Shown: in pieces, positions 1 to 5,641 of the stretch
How the letters are laid out: each line of letters begins with the position of its first letter
Position numbering within the stretch: position 1 is the first letter of the stretch
DNA from: W0P28-013 sp963638355
GTDB lineage: Bacteria; Bacteroidota; Bacteroidia; Bacteroidales; Paludibacteraceae
Direction of reading: 5' to 3'
NCBI GenBank assembly: GCA_963638355.1
Contig: CAVHRT010000087.1
Span: 1 to 7,187, forward strand
Length of the DNA: 7,187 nt
Program-made: the position numbers and the translations under genes
Notes under the pieces: generated by a model
What the model saw: the letters and a program-made list of their open reading frames with translations, nothing else
What the model was told of the DNA's origin: nothing
The model's database searches: none

Positions 1-4
1 AAAT

Positions 5-253
5 TTATTTGTTTTGCCGAGCGTGAGCAAAATCAAGAATTAAAGAAAAGTCGCCAACAGGGTGCTCGCGTTGCCAAAAATTGGCGATTTTGGTTTCGGC
101 AAAATTAAACTCGCTATCGCTCAGACAGAAATTTTGCTTTTCGAAACACAAAATCTGATTTTTGACACTCGCACCCAATGTCGGACTCGGTAACCAGAAT
201 TTTCTGAAATTGAGAAAGTTAACCTTTGGGGCAAACGCTGCCCACTGTAAACC
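5..253 (-). other. 82-codon open frame without ATG start; possible gene remnant or coding-like repeat
   Basis: Reading the minus strand, a frame stays open for 82 codons between a TAA at 254-256 and a TAA at 5-7. It contains no ATG; a TTG near codon 26 is the only common alternative start I see. The translation is rich in Phe, Asn, Lys and Trp, with stretches such as NFLNFRKFW, QILCFEKQNF and KIANFWQREHPVGDF. I recognise no domain, signal peptide or catalytic motif, and there is no promoter-like element just upstream. It lies next to a palindromic repeat in a spacer full of repeats. It may be a fragment of a dead gene, part of a dispersed repeat that happens to be open, or chance. I do not call it a functional gene. 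Confidence 0.25.
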
Positions 254-263
254 TTAAACGACA

Positions 264-291
264 GTAGGGACGCGGCACGCCACGTCCCTAC
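264..291. repeat. Palindromic repeat, REP-like
   Basis: The arms GTAGGGACG (264-272) and CGTCCCTAC (283-291) are perfectly complementary, 9 bp long. The centre (CGGCACGCCA) adds three more G-C pairs after one C/A mismatch, which becomes a G-U pair if the minus strand is transcribed. There is no T-tract on either side, so it is a poor terminator. It resembles the short extragenic palindromes that are scattered in many genomes, but only one copy is in the window, so dispersal is inferred. Confidence 0.6.
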
Positions 292-328
292 AGGTCTTAA
301 CCAATTGCAGTTGGCACTGGTTCCCGTT

Positions 329-363
329 ATTATTCATTCTTAATTATTCATTGTTTATTGCCA
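329..363. repeat. Heptamer array, five ATT-led 7-mers
   Basis: Five consecutive 7-nt units all begin with ATT: ATTATTC, ATTCTTA, ATTATTC, ATTGTTT, ATTGCCA. The ten-base string ATTATTCATT occurs at 329-338 and again at 343-352, exactly 14 nt apart. The period matches that of the arrays upstream of proS. The function is unknown; strand-slippage growth is the simplest origin. Confidence 0.55.
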
Positions 364-386
364 TTGAACCCCCGCCCGCTTCGCTC

Positions 387-424
387 GTCCCCCTATCTTT
401 CCGCTTTGCTCCAAGCAGGGGGAC
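387..424. repeat. GC-rich hairpin, copy 1
   Basis: GTCCCCCT (387-394) pairs with AGGGGGAC (417-424), giving an 8-bp stem around a 22-nt loop. The core TCCCCCT/AGGGGGA is shared with a second hairpin at 534-565, which suggests two members of one extragenic repeat family. No T-tract follows on either strand. Confidence 0.5.
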
Positions 425-533
425 AGAATCGCACGACGGCAGGCTTGACGCGTTTGTGTTGGTTTCTACGTTATCGAAAGTTTCTAATTTAGTGTCAATC
501 TTGTATCTTACGAACCATTCTCAATCCGAATCT

Positions 534-581
534 CTCCCCCTGTGCCGCTCTGTGGATAGGGGGAGTACCCACGCTAGTGGG
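534..581. repeat. GC-rich hairpin, copy 2, plus adjacent small hairpin
   Basis: CTCCCCCT (534-541) pairs with AGGGGGAG (558-565), an 8-bp stem with a 16-nt loop. Immediately after it, CCCAC (568-572) pairs with GTGGG (577-581) around GCTA. The main stem shares its core arms with the hairpin at 387-424; both loops contain CCGCT. This is most likely a repeat element. Neither stem is followed by a T-tract. Confidence 0.5.
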
Positions 582-778
582 GGAAGGGGTTTGGTTGTCA
601 AAAGAAATGAGCAAAAAACAGATCCCGACTGCATTTGCGTCGAGACCTGTCCTCTTGTTAACCCTTTCTCTTTTTGAAAAACTAGTCGTTGCGTTTTTCC
701 CATCTTGAAAGATGGCGTGTTATAAACTTTGCATTGGCTAGTTCCAATTTTTGGTAAGCAAATGGCGTGCCAAAATGC

Positions 779-811
779 AAAAATCCCGATCTCGCACTCG
801 CAAAATCGGGA
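779..811 (-). terminator. Intrinsic terminator of proS
   Basis: About 27 nt after the proS stop, the minus strand forms TCCCGATTTTGC-GAGT-GCGAGATCGGGA, a 12-bp stem with a 4-nt loop, followed directly by five T residues (783 down to 779). Two pairs are G-U in the minus-strand RNA but would be C/A mismatches in a plus-strand transcript, so the structure works for the proS direction only. It marks the left end of the gene block. Confidence 0.85.
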
Positions 812-838
812 ATTGTTTTGTCTGTAATCGATTGAAAA

Positions 839-2317
839 TCAATAACTTCTGGCTATCACTACGCGGCAAGCTGATGGACGACCAGTAACCATGCATTTGC
901 CCGGAGTCTTGTCGCCTTCGAGCGGAATGCAGCGAATGGTAGCTTTGGTTTCTTCCTTGATTTTCTCCTCGGTTTCGGGTGTGCCGTCCCAGTGGCAGAG
1001 CAGGAATCCGCCTTTTTCGATTTCTTCTTTGAATTCGTCGTACGAGTTCACCTCGCGAGTCATCGATTGGCGCATTTTCAGTGCTTTTTGGTAGATGTTG
1101 TCCTGAATCTCGTCGAGCAGGTGCGCAATGTATTCGTCGATGCCCTCGATGCTGTGTGTCGATTTTTCGAGCGTGTCGCGGCGCATCAGTTCCACCGTGC
1201 CATTTTCTAGATCGTGGCTGCCCATCACCAAACGCACAGGCACGCCTTTCAGCTCGTAGTCGGCAAATTTGAAGCCAGGACGCTTGTTGTCGGCGTTGTC
1301 GTATTTCACCGAGATGCCGCGGTTGCGCAGTTTCTCGACTATTCCAGCCACTTTTTCGTCGATTTGGTGCAGTTGCTCGTCGTTTTTGTAGATTGGCACA
1401 ATCACCACTTGAATTGGCGCGAGGCGTGGCGGCAACACTAGTCCGTTGTCGTCGCTGTGGGTCATGATGAGGGCGCCCATCAAACGGGTGGAGCAGCCCC
1501 ACGAGGTGGCCCACACGTATTCCAACTTATTCTCTTTGTTCACAAATTGTACGTCGAAAGCCTTGGCAAAATTCTGTCCGAGGAAGTGCGAAGTGCCCGA
1601 CTGCAGGGCTTTGCCGTCTTGCATCATGGCCTCGATGGTGTAGGTGTCGAGCGCGCCTGCAAAACGTTCGTTGGCGGTTTTCACGCCGCGTACGACTGGC
1701 ACAGCCATATATTTTTCGGCAAAATTGGCATAAAGATTGAGCATCTCCATGGCTTTGGCTTCGGCCTCTTCGCGCGTGGCGTGGGCGGTGTGACCCTCTT
1801 GCCACAAAAATTCGCTGGTGCGCAGGAATAGTCGCGTGCGCATCTCCCAACGCATCACATTGCACCACTGATTGCAGAGCAGCGGCAGGTCGCGCCACGA
1901 TTTAATCCAGTTTTTGTAGGTGTTCCAAATGATGGTTTCCGATGTCGGACGAACAATCAGTTCTTCCTCCAATTTCGCCTCGGGATCGACAATCACGCCA
2001 CTGCCGTTCGGGTCATTTTTCAAGCGATAGTGCGTAACCACGGCGCACTCTTTGGCGAAACCTTCGACATGTTCGGCCTCGCGACAGAGAAACGATTTCG
2101 GAATGAGCAGGGGAAAATAGGCATTCTGCACGCCCGTCTGTTTGAACATCTCGTCCATCAGATGTTGCATTTTCTCCCAAATGGCGTAGCCGTAAGGTTT
2201 TATCACCATGCAGCCGCGCACTGCCGCTTGTTCGGCCAAATCGGCCTTCACGACAAGTTCGTTGTACCACTGCGAATAGTTTTCGCTGCGTTTTGTTAGA
2301 TTTTTAAGTTCTGCCAT
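839..2317 (-). CDS. proS: Prolyl-tRNA synthetase, archaeal/eukaryotic type (ProS type 3)
   Basis: This cytoplasmic class II aminoacyl-tRNA synthetase joins proline to tRNA-Pro using ATP. The 492 residues match the usual length of the short type, which lacks the editing insertion found in the E. coli type. Visible hallmarks are RPTSE at residues 123-127 and the class II motif 2 block RWEMRTRLFLRTSEF with WQEGHTAH (156-179). An anticodon-binding region begins near residue 300 (APIQVVIVPIYK). The C-terminal domain has cysteines at 441, 463, 475 and 484 as candidate zinc ligands, and the protein ends in Tyr, as is usual for this family. The ATG at 2317 follows an AT-rich leader without Shine-Dalgarno, normal for Bacteroidota, and gives the expected MAELKNLTKRSENYSQWYN start. 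It appears to be transcribed alone: promoter-like element at 2378-2385, strong terminator at 779-811. Confidence 0.97.
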   Translation of the reverse strand: MAELKNLTKRSENYSQWYNELVVKADLAEQAAVRGCMVIKPYGYAIWEKMQHLMDEMFKQTGVQNAYFPLLIPKSFLCREAEHVEGFAKECAVVTHYRLKNDPNGSGVIVDPEAKLEEELIVRPTSETIIWNTYKNWIKSWRDLPLLCNQWCNVMRWEMRTRLFLRTSEFLWQEGHTAHATREEAEAKAMEMLNLYANFAEKYMAVPVVRGVKTANERFAGALDTYTIEAMMQDGKALQSGTSHFLGQNFAKAFDVQFVNKENKLEYVWATSWGCSTRLMGALIMTHSDDNGLVLPPRLAPIQVVIVPIYKNDEQLHQIDEKVAGIVEKLRNRGISVKYDNADNKRPGFKFADYELKGVPVRLVMGSHDLENGTVELMRRDTLEKSTHSIEGIDEYIAHLLDEIQDNIYQKALKMRQSMTREVNSYDEFKEEIEKGGFLLCHWDGTPETEEKIKEETKATIRCIPLEGDKTPGKCMVTGRPSACRVVIARSY

Positions 2318-2323
2318 GTTTAT

Positions 2324-2344
2324 ATTTCAAATTTCAAATTTCAA
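2324..2344. repeat. Heptamer array, ATTTCAA x3, in the proS leader
   Basis: Three perfect tandem copies of ATTTCAA lie 7 nt before the proS start codon, within its probable 5' untranslated region (read as TTGAAAT on the coding strand). A partial fourth copy follows. The tract is AT-rich and unlikely to fold strongly. Confidence 0.75.
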
Positions 2345-2377
2345 ATTAAAAGATTGATGCGGCGAGTTGTCGATCCG

Positions 2378-2385
2378 CAAAATTA
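2378..2385 (-). promoter_or_regulatory. Possible proS promoter, -7 element TAATTTTG
   Basis: On the minus strand TAATTTTG fits the Bacteroidota -7 consensus TAnnTTTG and would start transcription around 2372, leaving a leader of about 55 nt. The upstream TTTG box is poor: the best candidate is ATTG (2408-2411) at a 22-nt spacing, inside the heptamer array. The sequence is AT-rich enough that a chance match is possible. Confidence 0.35.
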
Positions 2386-2413
2386 TCAATTGTCAATTAT
2401 CAATTGTCAATTA
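2381..2413. repeat. Heptamer array, alternating AATTATC/AATTGTC
   Basis: The units AATTATC, AATTGTC, AATTATC, AATTGTC and a partial AATTA follow one another without gaps, so a 14-nt unit occurs twice. Short palindromes (CAATTG) arise within it. It fills most of the gap just after the stop of the 105-residue gene and overlaps the candidate proS promoter. Confidence 0.75.
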
Positions 2414-2415
2414 GC

Positions 2416-2733
2416 TCAGATTTCTTCTGTTTTTGTGTTTTCATTTATCTGGAAATTGGTGGGCGTGAGGTCGTGCCAAACGAGCAGATGACCATTGTAA
2501 CCAACCTTCAGCGGCTCTGCCAACTCTCCAACCAACTGACCAGCCACGCGTTTCTCTTTAGGGACGAATGTTGTTAGTAATCCGTTGAAAAAGAGTGTGT
2601 TAGCTGGTTCTGAGGCGCACCCCGACAGTTCAAAAATGTGTTGAACCACGCCACTGTCGTCCAACTCTACCACAGCGTTGAGCAGCAGGTGCTCGGCATC
2701 GATCATGACCCTATTTGCCGCTATTCTTTTCAT
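2416..2733 (-). CDS. Small amidohydrolase-like protein lacking the catalytic barrel (hypothetical)
   Basis: This is a 105-residue protein with no signal peptide or membrane segment. Residues 1-36 (IAANRVMID ... LLLNAVVELDDSGVVQHIFEL) read like the N-terminal strands of amidohydrolase-superfamily enzymes. Residues 50-53 (NGLL) fall where those enzymes have PGLID before their HxH metal motif. Residues 70-89 (LAEPLKVGYNGHLLVWHDL) resemble their C-terminal strands (typically a Gly-rich turn, then ADLVLWD). No metal-binding His pair and no TIM barrel lie between, so catalysis is not expected. The resemblance is my inference from pattern, not from an alignment. It is the last gene of the lspA group. 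Its ATG at 2733 lies 23 nt inside the previous gene; an ATG at 2706 would avoid the overlap but removes the first strand, so I prefer 2733. Confidence 0.75.
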   Translation of the reverse strand: MKRIAANRVMIDAEHLLLNAVVELDDSGVVQHIFELSGCASEPANTLFFNGLLTTFVPKEKRVAGQLVGELAEPLKVGYNGHLLVWHDLTPTNFQINENTKTEEI

Positions 2734-3685
2734 TTCTTTGTAGATTGTGCATTGGCTGTTGGTGGCGCAAATTCGGCGTTGGCAGCGGAATGGATTTTCT
2801 CTCTATCTTTTCTGACTTTGCCTCTGATTTTTTGCTTTTTTCTGACGAAATAGTGTCTGCCTTTATTCCGATGTTGTGAATCGAATCGAGCCGCTGGCGC
2901 AAATTGTTGTCGATCTGCACATTTTCGGTGTTGTAGTAGCGCCACAAACGCACGCTGTCGATGCGCACGGGCGGCACGGTGTCGCTGTTGGTTGTGAGGA
3001 AATAACCGTGCAACCGGCTGATTTTCAGCGTGTCTATCGTTTCCAAACGCACGCGGTAGCGATAAGTTGCAAGGCTGTCGTTCAGGCGGTAGACAATGCT
3101 GTCGGCATGGCCGTGCTTGTAGTCGACAAACAACTTCAGATAGGCTGTGGGCGTGAGCGAGTCGCATTCGGCGCGCTGCTCGAAAGTCCAGATGTATTTT
3201 TCGCCAACGCCAAATAGCGTGCTGTCGGCAATTTCGAAATGCAGCGAATCGTATTTTTCTGCCGTGGTGCGCAACGCCATTGGGCGTAGCCAGATGTTCA
3301 AACTGTCGATAACGTGCCGAAATTCTGGATTTTCTTCGGGGTGAAATGCGTAATTTTTCACTTCATCTTGGCGCTTTTCGATCAGTTTTACGGTCTCTTC
3401 ATAAACCTCGCTATAGATGCGCGGGTGGCGAGCATACCAATCGACCGAATGGTTGAATTCGTCGCGCGTGATGTCGTGCTTTTCAAACACTTTTTCGAAA
3501 CAGGCGCGCTTCGACGAGAAATCATTGTAGGCGTAAGTTTGTCCCGTGACGGCCTCGGCAATATGCACATCGGCAAGCACTTCGGCCATTTTTTTGCGGC
3601 TCATCACGCCAACGGGCACTTCGCAAGCGGTCAGCAGCAGCATTGCCACCAACATAGTTACGCCATATTGCCAAAATCGCCTCAT
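2711..3685 (-). CDS. DUF4296 domain-containing lipoprotein
   Basis: The 324-residue protein starts with a lipoprotein signal peptide (MRRFWQYGVTMLVAMLLLTAC), with Cys21 as the probable lipidated residue. Residues about 27-115 match the DUF4296 pattern: an N-terminal VLADVHIAEAV stretch and then HDITRDEFNHSVDWYARHP (70-88). A region from about 140 to 260 is rich in alternating hydrophobic residues and may be a beta domain. The tail (about 280-298) is Lys/Ser/Glu-rich and probably disordered. The molecular role of the family is unknown; the protein is expected to be anchored in the cell envelope. It follows lspA with an ATGA overlap (start 3685, lspA stop 3682-3684), so it is translationally coupled to the peptidase that would process it. 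This pairing is, to my knowledge, common in Bacteroidales. Confidence 0.88.
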   Translation of the reverse strand: MRRFWQYGVTMLVAMLLLTACEVPVGVMSRKKMAEVLADVHIAEAVTGQTYAYNDFSSKRACFEKVFEKHDITRDEFNHSVDWYARHPRIYSEVYEETVKLIEKRQDEVKNYAFHPEENPEFRHVIDSLNIWLRPMALRTTAEKYDSLHFEIADSTLFGVGEKYIWTFEQRAECDSLTPTAYLKLFVDYKHGHADSIVYRLNDSLATYRYRVRLETIDTLKISRLHGYFLTTNSDTVPPVRIDSVRLWRYYNTENVQIDNNLRQRLDSIHNIGIKADTISSEKSKKSEAKSEKIERKSIPLPTPNLRHQQPMHNLQRNEKNSGK

Positions 3686-4338
3686 TTTTCTGCTTTTTCG
3701 TCAGTTTTTTCGCCCGGTTTTGCCGATTTTTTCTTGCTGAAATAGCGTTCGAACGAGGCGTTAAAATCTTTCTGGAAGAAGATGATCAGCACCACTATGC
3801 CCACTGTGATGAACGAGTCGGCAAGGTTGAACACTGGGCTGAAAAAGATTTCGCCGCCGAACCACGGCACCCAATCGGGGAAGGTGAAGAGCGGAAAATA
3901 GAACATATCCACCACTTTGCCTTGCAGAAATGGCGCGTAACCGCCCGCTGCAGGTAGAAATTCAGCCACTTGCGTGTAGGTACTTTCGCCAAAACAGAGT
4001 CCGTAGAACATGCAATCGATGATGTTGCCCACTGCGCCGGCCAAAATGGCAGCCACGCAAAGCAGATAACCATTGCGCCAACCGTCGCGCACCAAGCGCA
4101 CAATGTACCACACAATGAAGCCCGAAAGCACTATGCGAAAGAGCGTGAGCAGCAGTTTCGGACCGAAGCTCATGCCAAATGCCATGCCGGGATTTTCGAT
4201 GAAAACCAACTGAAACCAGTCGAAAATGTGAACCGATTCGCCCAGCGTGAAGTGCGTTTTTATGTAGATTTTCAGTGCTTGGTCGAGCAGCAAAACCGCG
4301 GCTACAAACGACCAAACGAGCAGGTGTTTCTTTTTCAT
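3682..4338 (-). CDS. lspA: Lipoprotein signal peptidase (signal peptidase II)
   Basis: LspA is an inner-membrane aspartyl protease that removes the signal peptide from prolipoproteins after diacylglycerol is attached to the lipobox Cys. The 218-residue protein has four hydrophobic segments (about 6-24, 61-83, 90-108, 170-189). Family motifs are visible: LDQALK (D19), ENPGMAFG (48-55), GNIID with catalytic D108, and FNLADSFIT with catalytic D174. The Arg that usually follows the first catalytic Asp is Cys here. About 45 residues between the motifs (115-160) exceed the typical E. coli form and probably make a periplasmic loop. The charged C-terminus (SKKKSAKPGEKTDEKAEK) is cytosolic. An ATG at 4416 is in frame, but a promoter-like element at 4383-4390 lies inside that extension and the family alignment starts at MKKKHLLVWS, so I place the start at 4338. 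Confidence 0.95.
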   Translation of the reverse strand: MKKKHLLVWSFVAAVLLLDQALKIYIKTHFTLGESVHIFDWFQLVFIENPGMAFGMSFGPKLLLTLFRIVLSGFIVWYIVRLVRDGWRNGYLLCVAAILAGAVGNIIDCMFYGLCFGESTYTQVAEFLPAAGGYAPFLQGKVVDMFYFPLFTFPDWVPWFGGEIFFSPVFNLADSFITVGIVVLIIFFQKDFNASFERYFSKKKSAKPGEKTDEKAEK

Positions 4339-4382
4339 CTCGTCAATTTTTGGCGCAAAAAAATAGGCTTCTGCACAAACTG

Positions 4383-4390
4383 CAAAGGTA
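4383..4390 (-). promoter_or_regulatory. Probable lspA promoter, -7 element TACCTTTG
   Basis: TACCTTTG on the minus strand matches the Bacteroidota consensus TAnnTTTG and sits in the 91-nt gap between the HD gene and lspA. Transcription would begin near 4377, giving a leader of about 39 nt. No TTTG box is found at 19-21 nt upstream (TCGG, GTCG and TGTC occur there), so strength is uncertain. It would drive lspA, the DUF4296 gene and the 105-residue gene. Confidence 0.5.
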
Positions 4391-4429
4391 CAAAATTTTG
4401 TGGAATTTTCCGACACCCCGAAATCGCCA

Positions 4430-5641
4430 TCAAATTGGCAGGTGGCAAAGGTAGGTTTTCTTCACATGTTTTTCCAGAAATTGCTGGTCGATGATGTCGG
4501 AAATGTCGGCAATGTCGCGCACGGTGCCATCGCGCAAAAGCACAAGAATCTGTTCCTCGCGATTGTCGTAGGTGCTGGTGGTAACTGTCTGTTCTTCAAA
4601 GAAATAGCGCGCTTCGTGCAGCGAAATTTTGAAGTGATCGGCATATTTTTGCAGCAAAGTATTGCGCTCGTTGTCGGTGAGCGGCTGGCCGATGGTAGTT
4701 TTGAAAAGATGTCGGTCGATAAAAGCTTTGGCGAGCGTGCTTAGCACCACATCGGCATTCGCAGTCCACACTTTCACGGCCGAAATTAGGTCGGAATCGT
4801 CGAGTGCGACGAACTGTTGCAGCGCATTGTCGTCGAAATTTGTGGCGTCAATCCTCTTTTCGATGAAAAAACGCAACGCCGGCGTGGCTTCGAGGTGTGT
4901 GCCGTTGGCGGCCAACTCTTGCGCACGTCGCAGAATCTGAATCAGCATTTTTTCGGCTGCCACCGAGGTTTTGTGCAGATAGACCTGCCAATACATGAAA
5001 CGGCGCGCAATCAGAAAATTCTCGATGCTGTAGATGCCGTTTTGCTCCACCACCAACTTGTCATCGTGAATGTTCAGCATGTTGATGATGCGGGCCGAAC
5101 CAATTCTGCCTTCAGCCACGCCCGTGAAAAAGCAGTCGCGCTGCAGGTAATCCATGCGATCCATGTCGAGTTGGCTGCTGATGAGTTGGTGCAGAAAATG
5201 TTTCGGATAGCGATCTTCGAAAATGCTGATGGCCAAATCGAGTCTGCCGCCCATTTCTGCGTTCATTTTTTGCATCAGCCGGAGCGAAATCTTTTCGTGC
5301 GAAACGCCGTGTGTGAGCGTGTGTTCGAGCACATGCGAGAATGGTCCGTGACCGATGTCGTGCATCAAAATGGCTGCCAAAACGCCCTCGGCCTCTGTGT
5401 CGGTTATGGTGTTGCCTTTCTGTCGCAGACGTTTTATGGCTTCGCGCGTCAGGTGCATGGCGCCGAGCGAGTGGAGCAGTCGCGTGTGCTGCGCTCCGGG
5501 GTAGACAAACGCCGACAAACCTAACTGTTTTATGCGCTGAAGTCGCTGAAAATAAGGATGTTGTACTATTTCAAAAAGCAGTCCATCGGGAATGCCGATG
5601 AAACCAAAGACGGGATCGTTTATTATTTTTCGTTCACTCAT
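4430..5641 (-). CDS. HD-domain phosphohydrolase, SAMHD1/dGTPase-like (COG1078 type)
   Basis: The 403-residue soluble protein belongs to the HD superfamily of metal-dependent phosphohydrolases. Characterised relatives (SAMHD1, bacterial dNTP triphosphohydrolases such as YwfO) cleave dNTPs to nucleoside and triphosphate. Family signatures are clear: RLQRIKQLG (33-41), HTRLLHSLG (52-60, with candidate metal ligand H57), MHDIGHGPFSH (93-103, H94-D95) and SSQLDMDRMDYLQRD (155-169, supplying the last Asp). The C-terminal half is helical and less distinctive. The substrate cannot be read from sequence. The frame extends upstream to 5689, but the conserved start MSERKIINDPVFGFI begins at 5641, overlapping the previous stop by 8 nt (ATGAGTGA), which implies translational coupling with the transglycosylase gene. 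Confidence 0.88.
   Translation of the reverse strand: MSERKIINDPVFGFIGIPDGLLFEIVQHPYFQRLQRIKQLGLSAFVYPGAQHTRLLHSLGAMHLTREAIKRLRQKGNTITDTEAEGVLAAILMHDIGHGPFSHVLEHTLTHGVSHEKISLRLMQKMNAEMGGRLDLAISIFEDRYPKHFLHQLISSQLDMDRMDYLQRDCFFTGVAEGRIGSARIINMLNIHDDKLVVEQNGIYSIENFLIARRFMYWQVYLHKTSVAAEKMLIQILRRAQELAANGTHLEATPALRFFIEKRIDATNFDDNALQQFVALDDSDLISAVKVWTANADVVLSTLAKAFIDRHLFKTTIGQPLTDNERNTLLQKYADHFKISLHEARYFFEEQTVTTSTYDNREEQILVLLRDGTVRDIADISDIIDQQFLEKHVKKTYLCHLPI
4446..4478 (-). promoter_or_regulatory. Possible second promoter within the 3' end of the HD gene
   Basis: A second TACCTTTG (4446-4453, minus strand) lies 63 nt upstream of the first. It has TCTG (4475-4478) at a 21-nt spacing, one mismatch from the TTTG box. 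It overlaps the last codons of the HD gene and would add an upstream start for lspA. The match in spacing is encouraging but the site lies in coding sequence, so chance is possible. Confidence 0.35.

Larger units (their letters stand above)
1..778. other. Repeat-rich intergenic region without a convincing gene
   Basis: This stretch downstream of the proS terminator has no frame that looks like a real protein gene. It is a patchwork: an ATG-less open frame, a palindrome at 264-291, a small inverted repeat around 299-322 (AACCA ... TGGTT), a heptamer array at 329-363, and two GC-rich hairpins sharing TCCCCCT/AGGGGGA arms. Between 600 and 778 I see only a short 6-bp hairpin at 700-715. No tRNA or rRNA fold is apparent. 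Confidence 0.6.

Noticed and set aside
100..107. TAATTTTG on the minus strand as a promoter for a gene off the left edge
   Set aside because: No acceptable upstream box lies at 19-21 nt and it falls in an AT-rich stretch where chance matches are likely.
1..108. Plus-strand frame open from the left edge for 35 codons, as the end of a gene
   Set aside because: It is short, shows no recognisable motif, and overlaps the longer minus-strand open frame; nothing distinguishes it from chance.
351..677. A 108-codon plus-strand frame starting MFIAIEPPPASLVPL
   Set aside because: It runs through the heptamer array and both GC-rich hairpins, with composition dictated by those repeats, and has no promoter-like site or recognisable domain.
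521..703. A 60-codon minus-strand frame
   Set aside because: It overlaps the second hairpin repeat, and its translation reflects repeat sequence rather than a protein-like pattern.
700..715. Hairpin CCATCT-TGAA-AGATGG as a second terminator
   Set aside because: The stem is only 6 bp and no T-tract follows on either strand; the T-run precedes it on the plus strand.
758..769. GCAAATGGCGTG occurring here and at 7069-7080, both just downstream of genes
   Set aside because: A shared 12-mer is expected by chance about once or twice in a window of this size, so it is not evidence of an attachment site or repeat.
738..1514. A 258-codon minus-strand frame overlapping proS
   Set aside because: It is a shadow of proS in another frame: Arg/His-rich, no domain, and it crosses the terminator.
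3970..4494. A 174-codon plus-strand frame antisense to lspA, and a similar 235-codon frame at 4817-5524 antisense to the HD gene
   Set aside because: Both are antisense to well-supported genes; their openness follows from the codon bias of the real gene and they show no domain.
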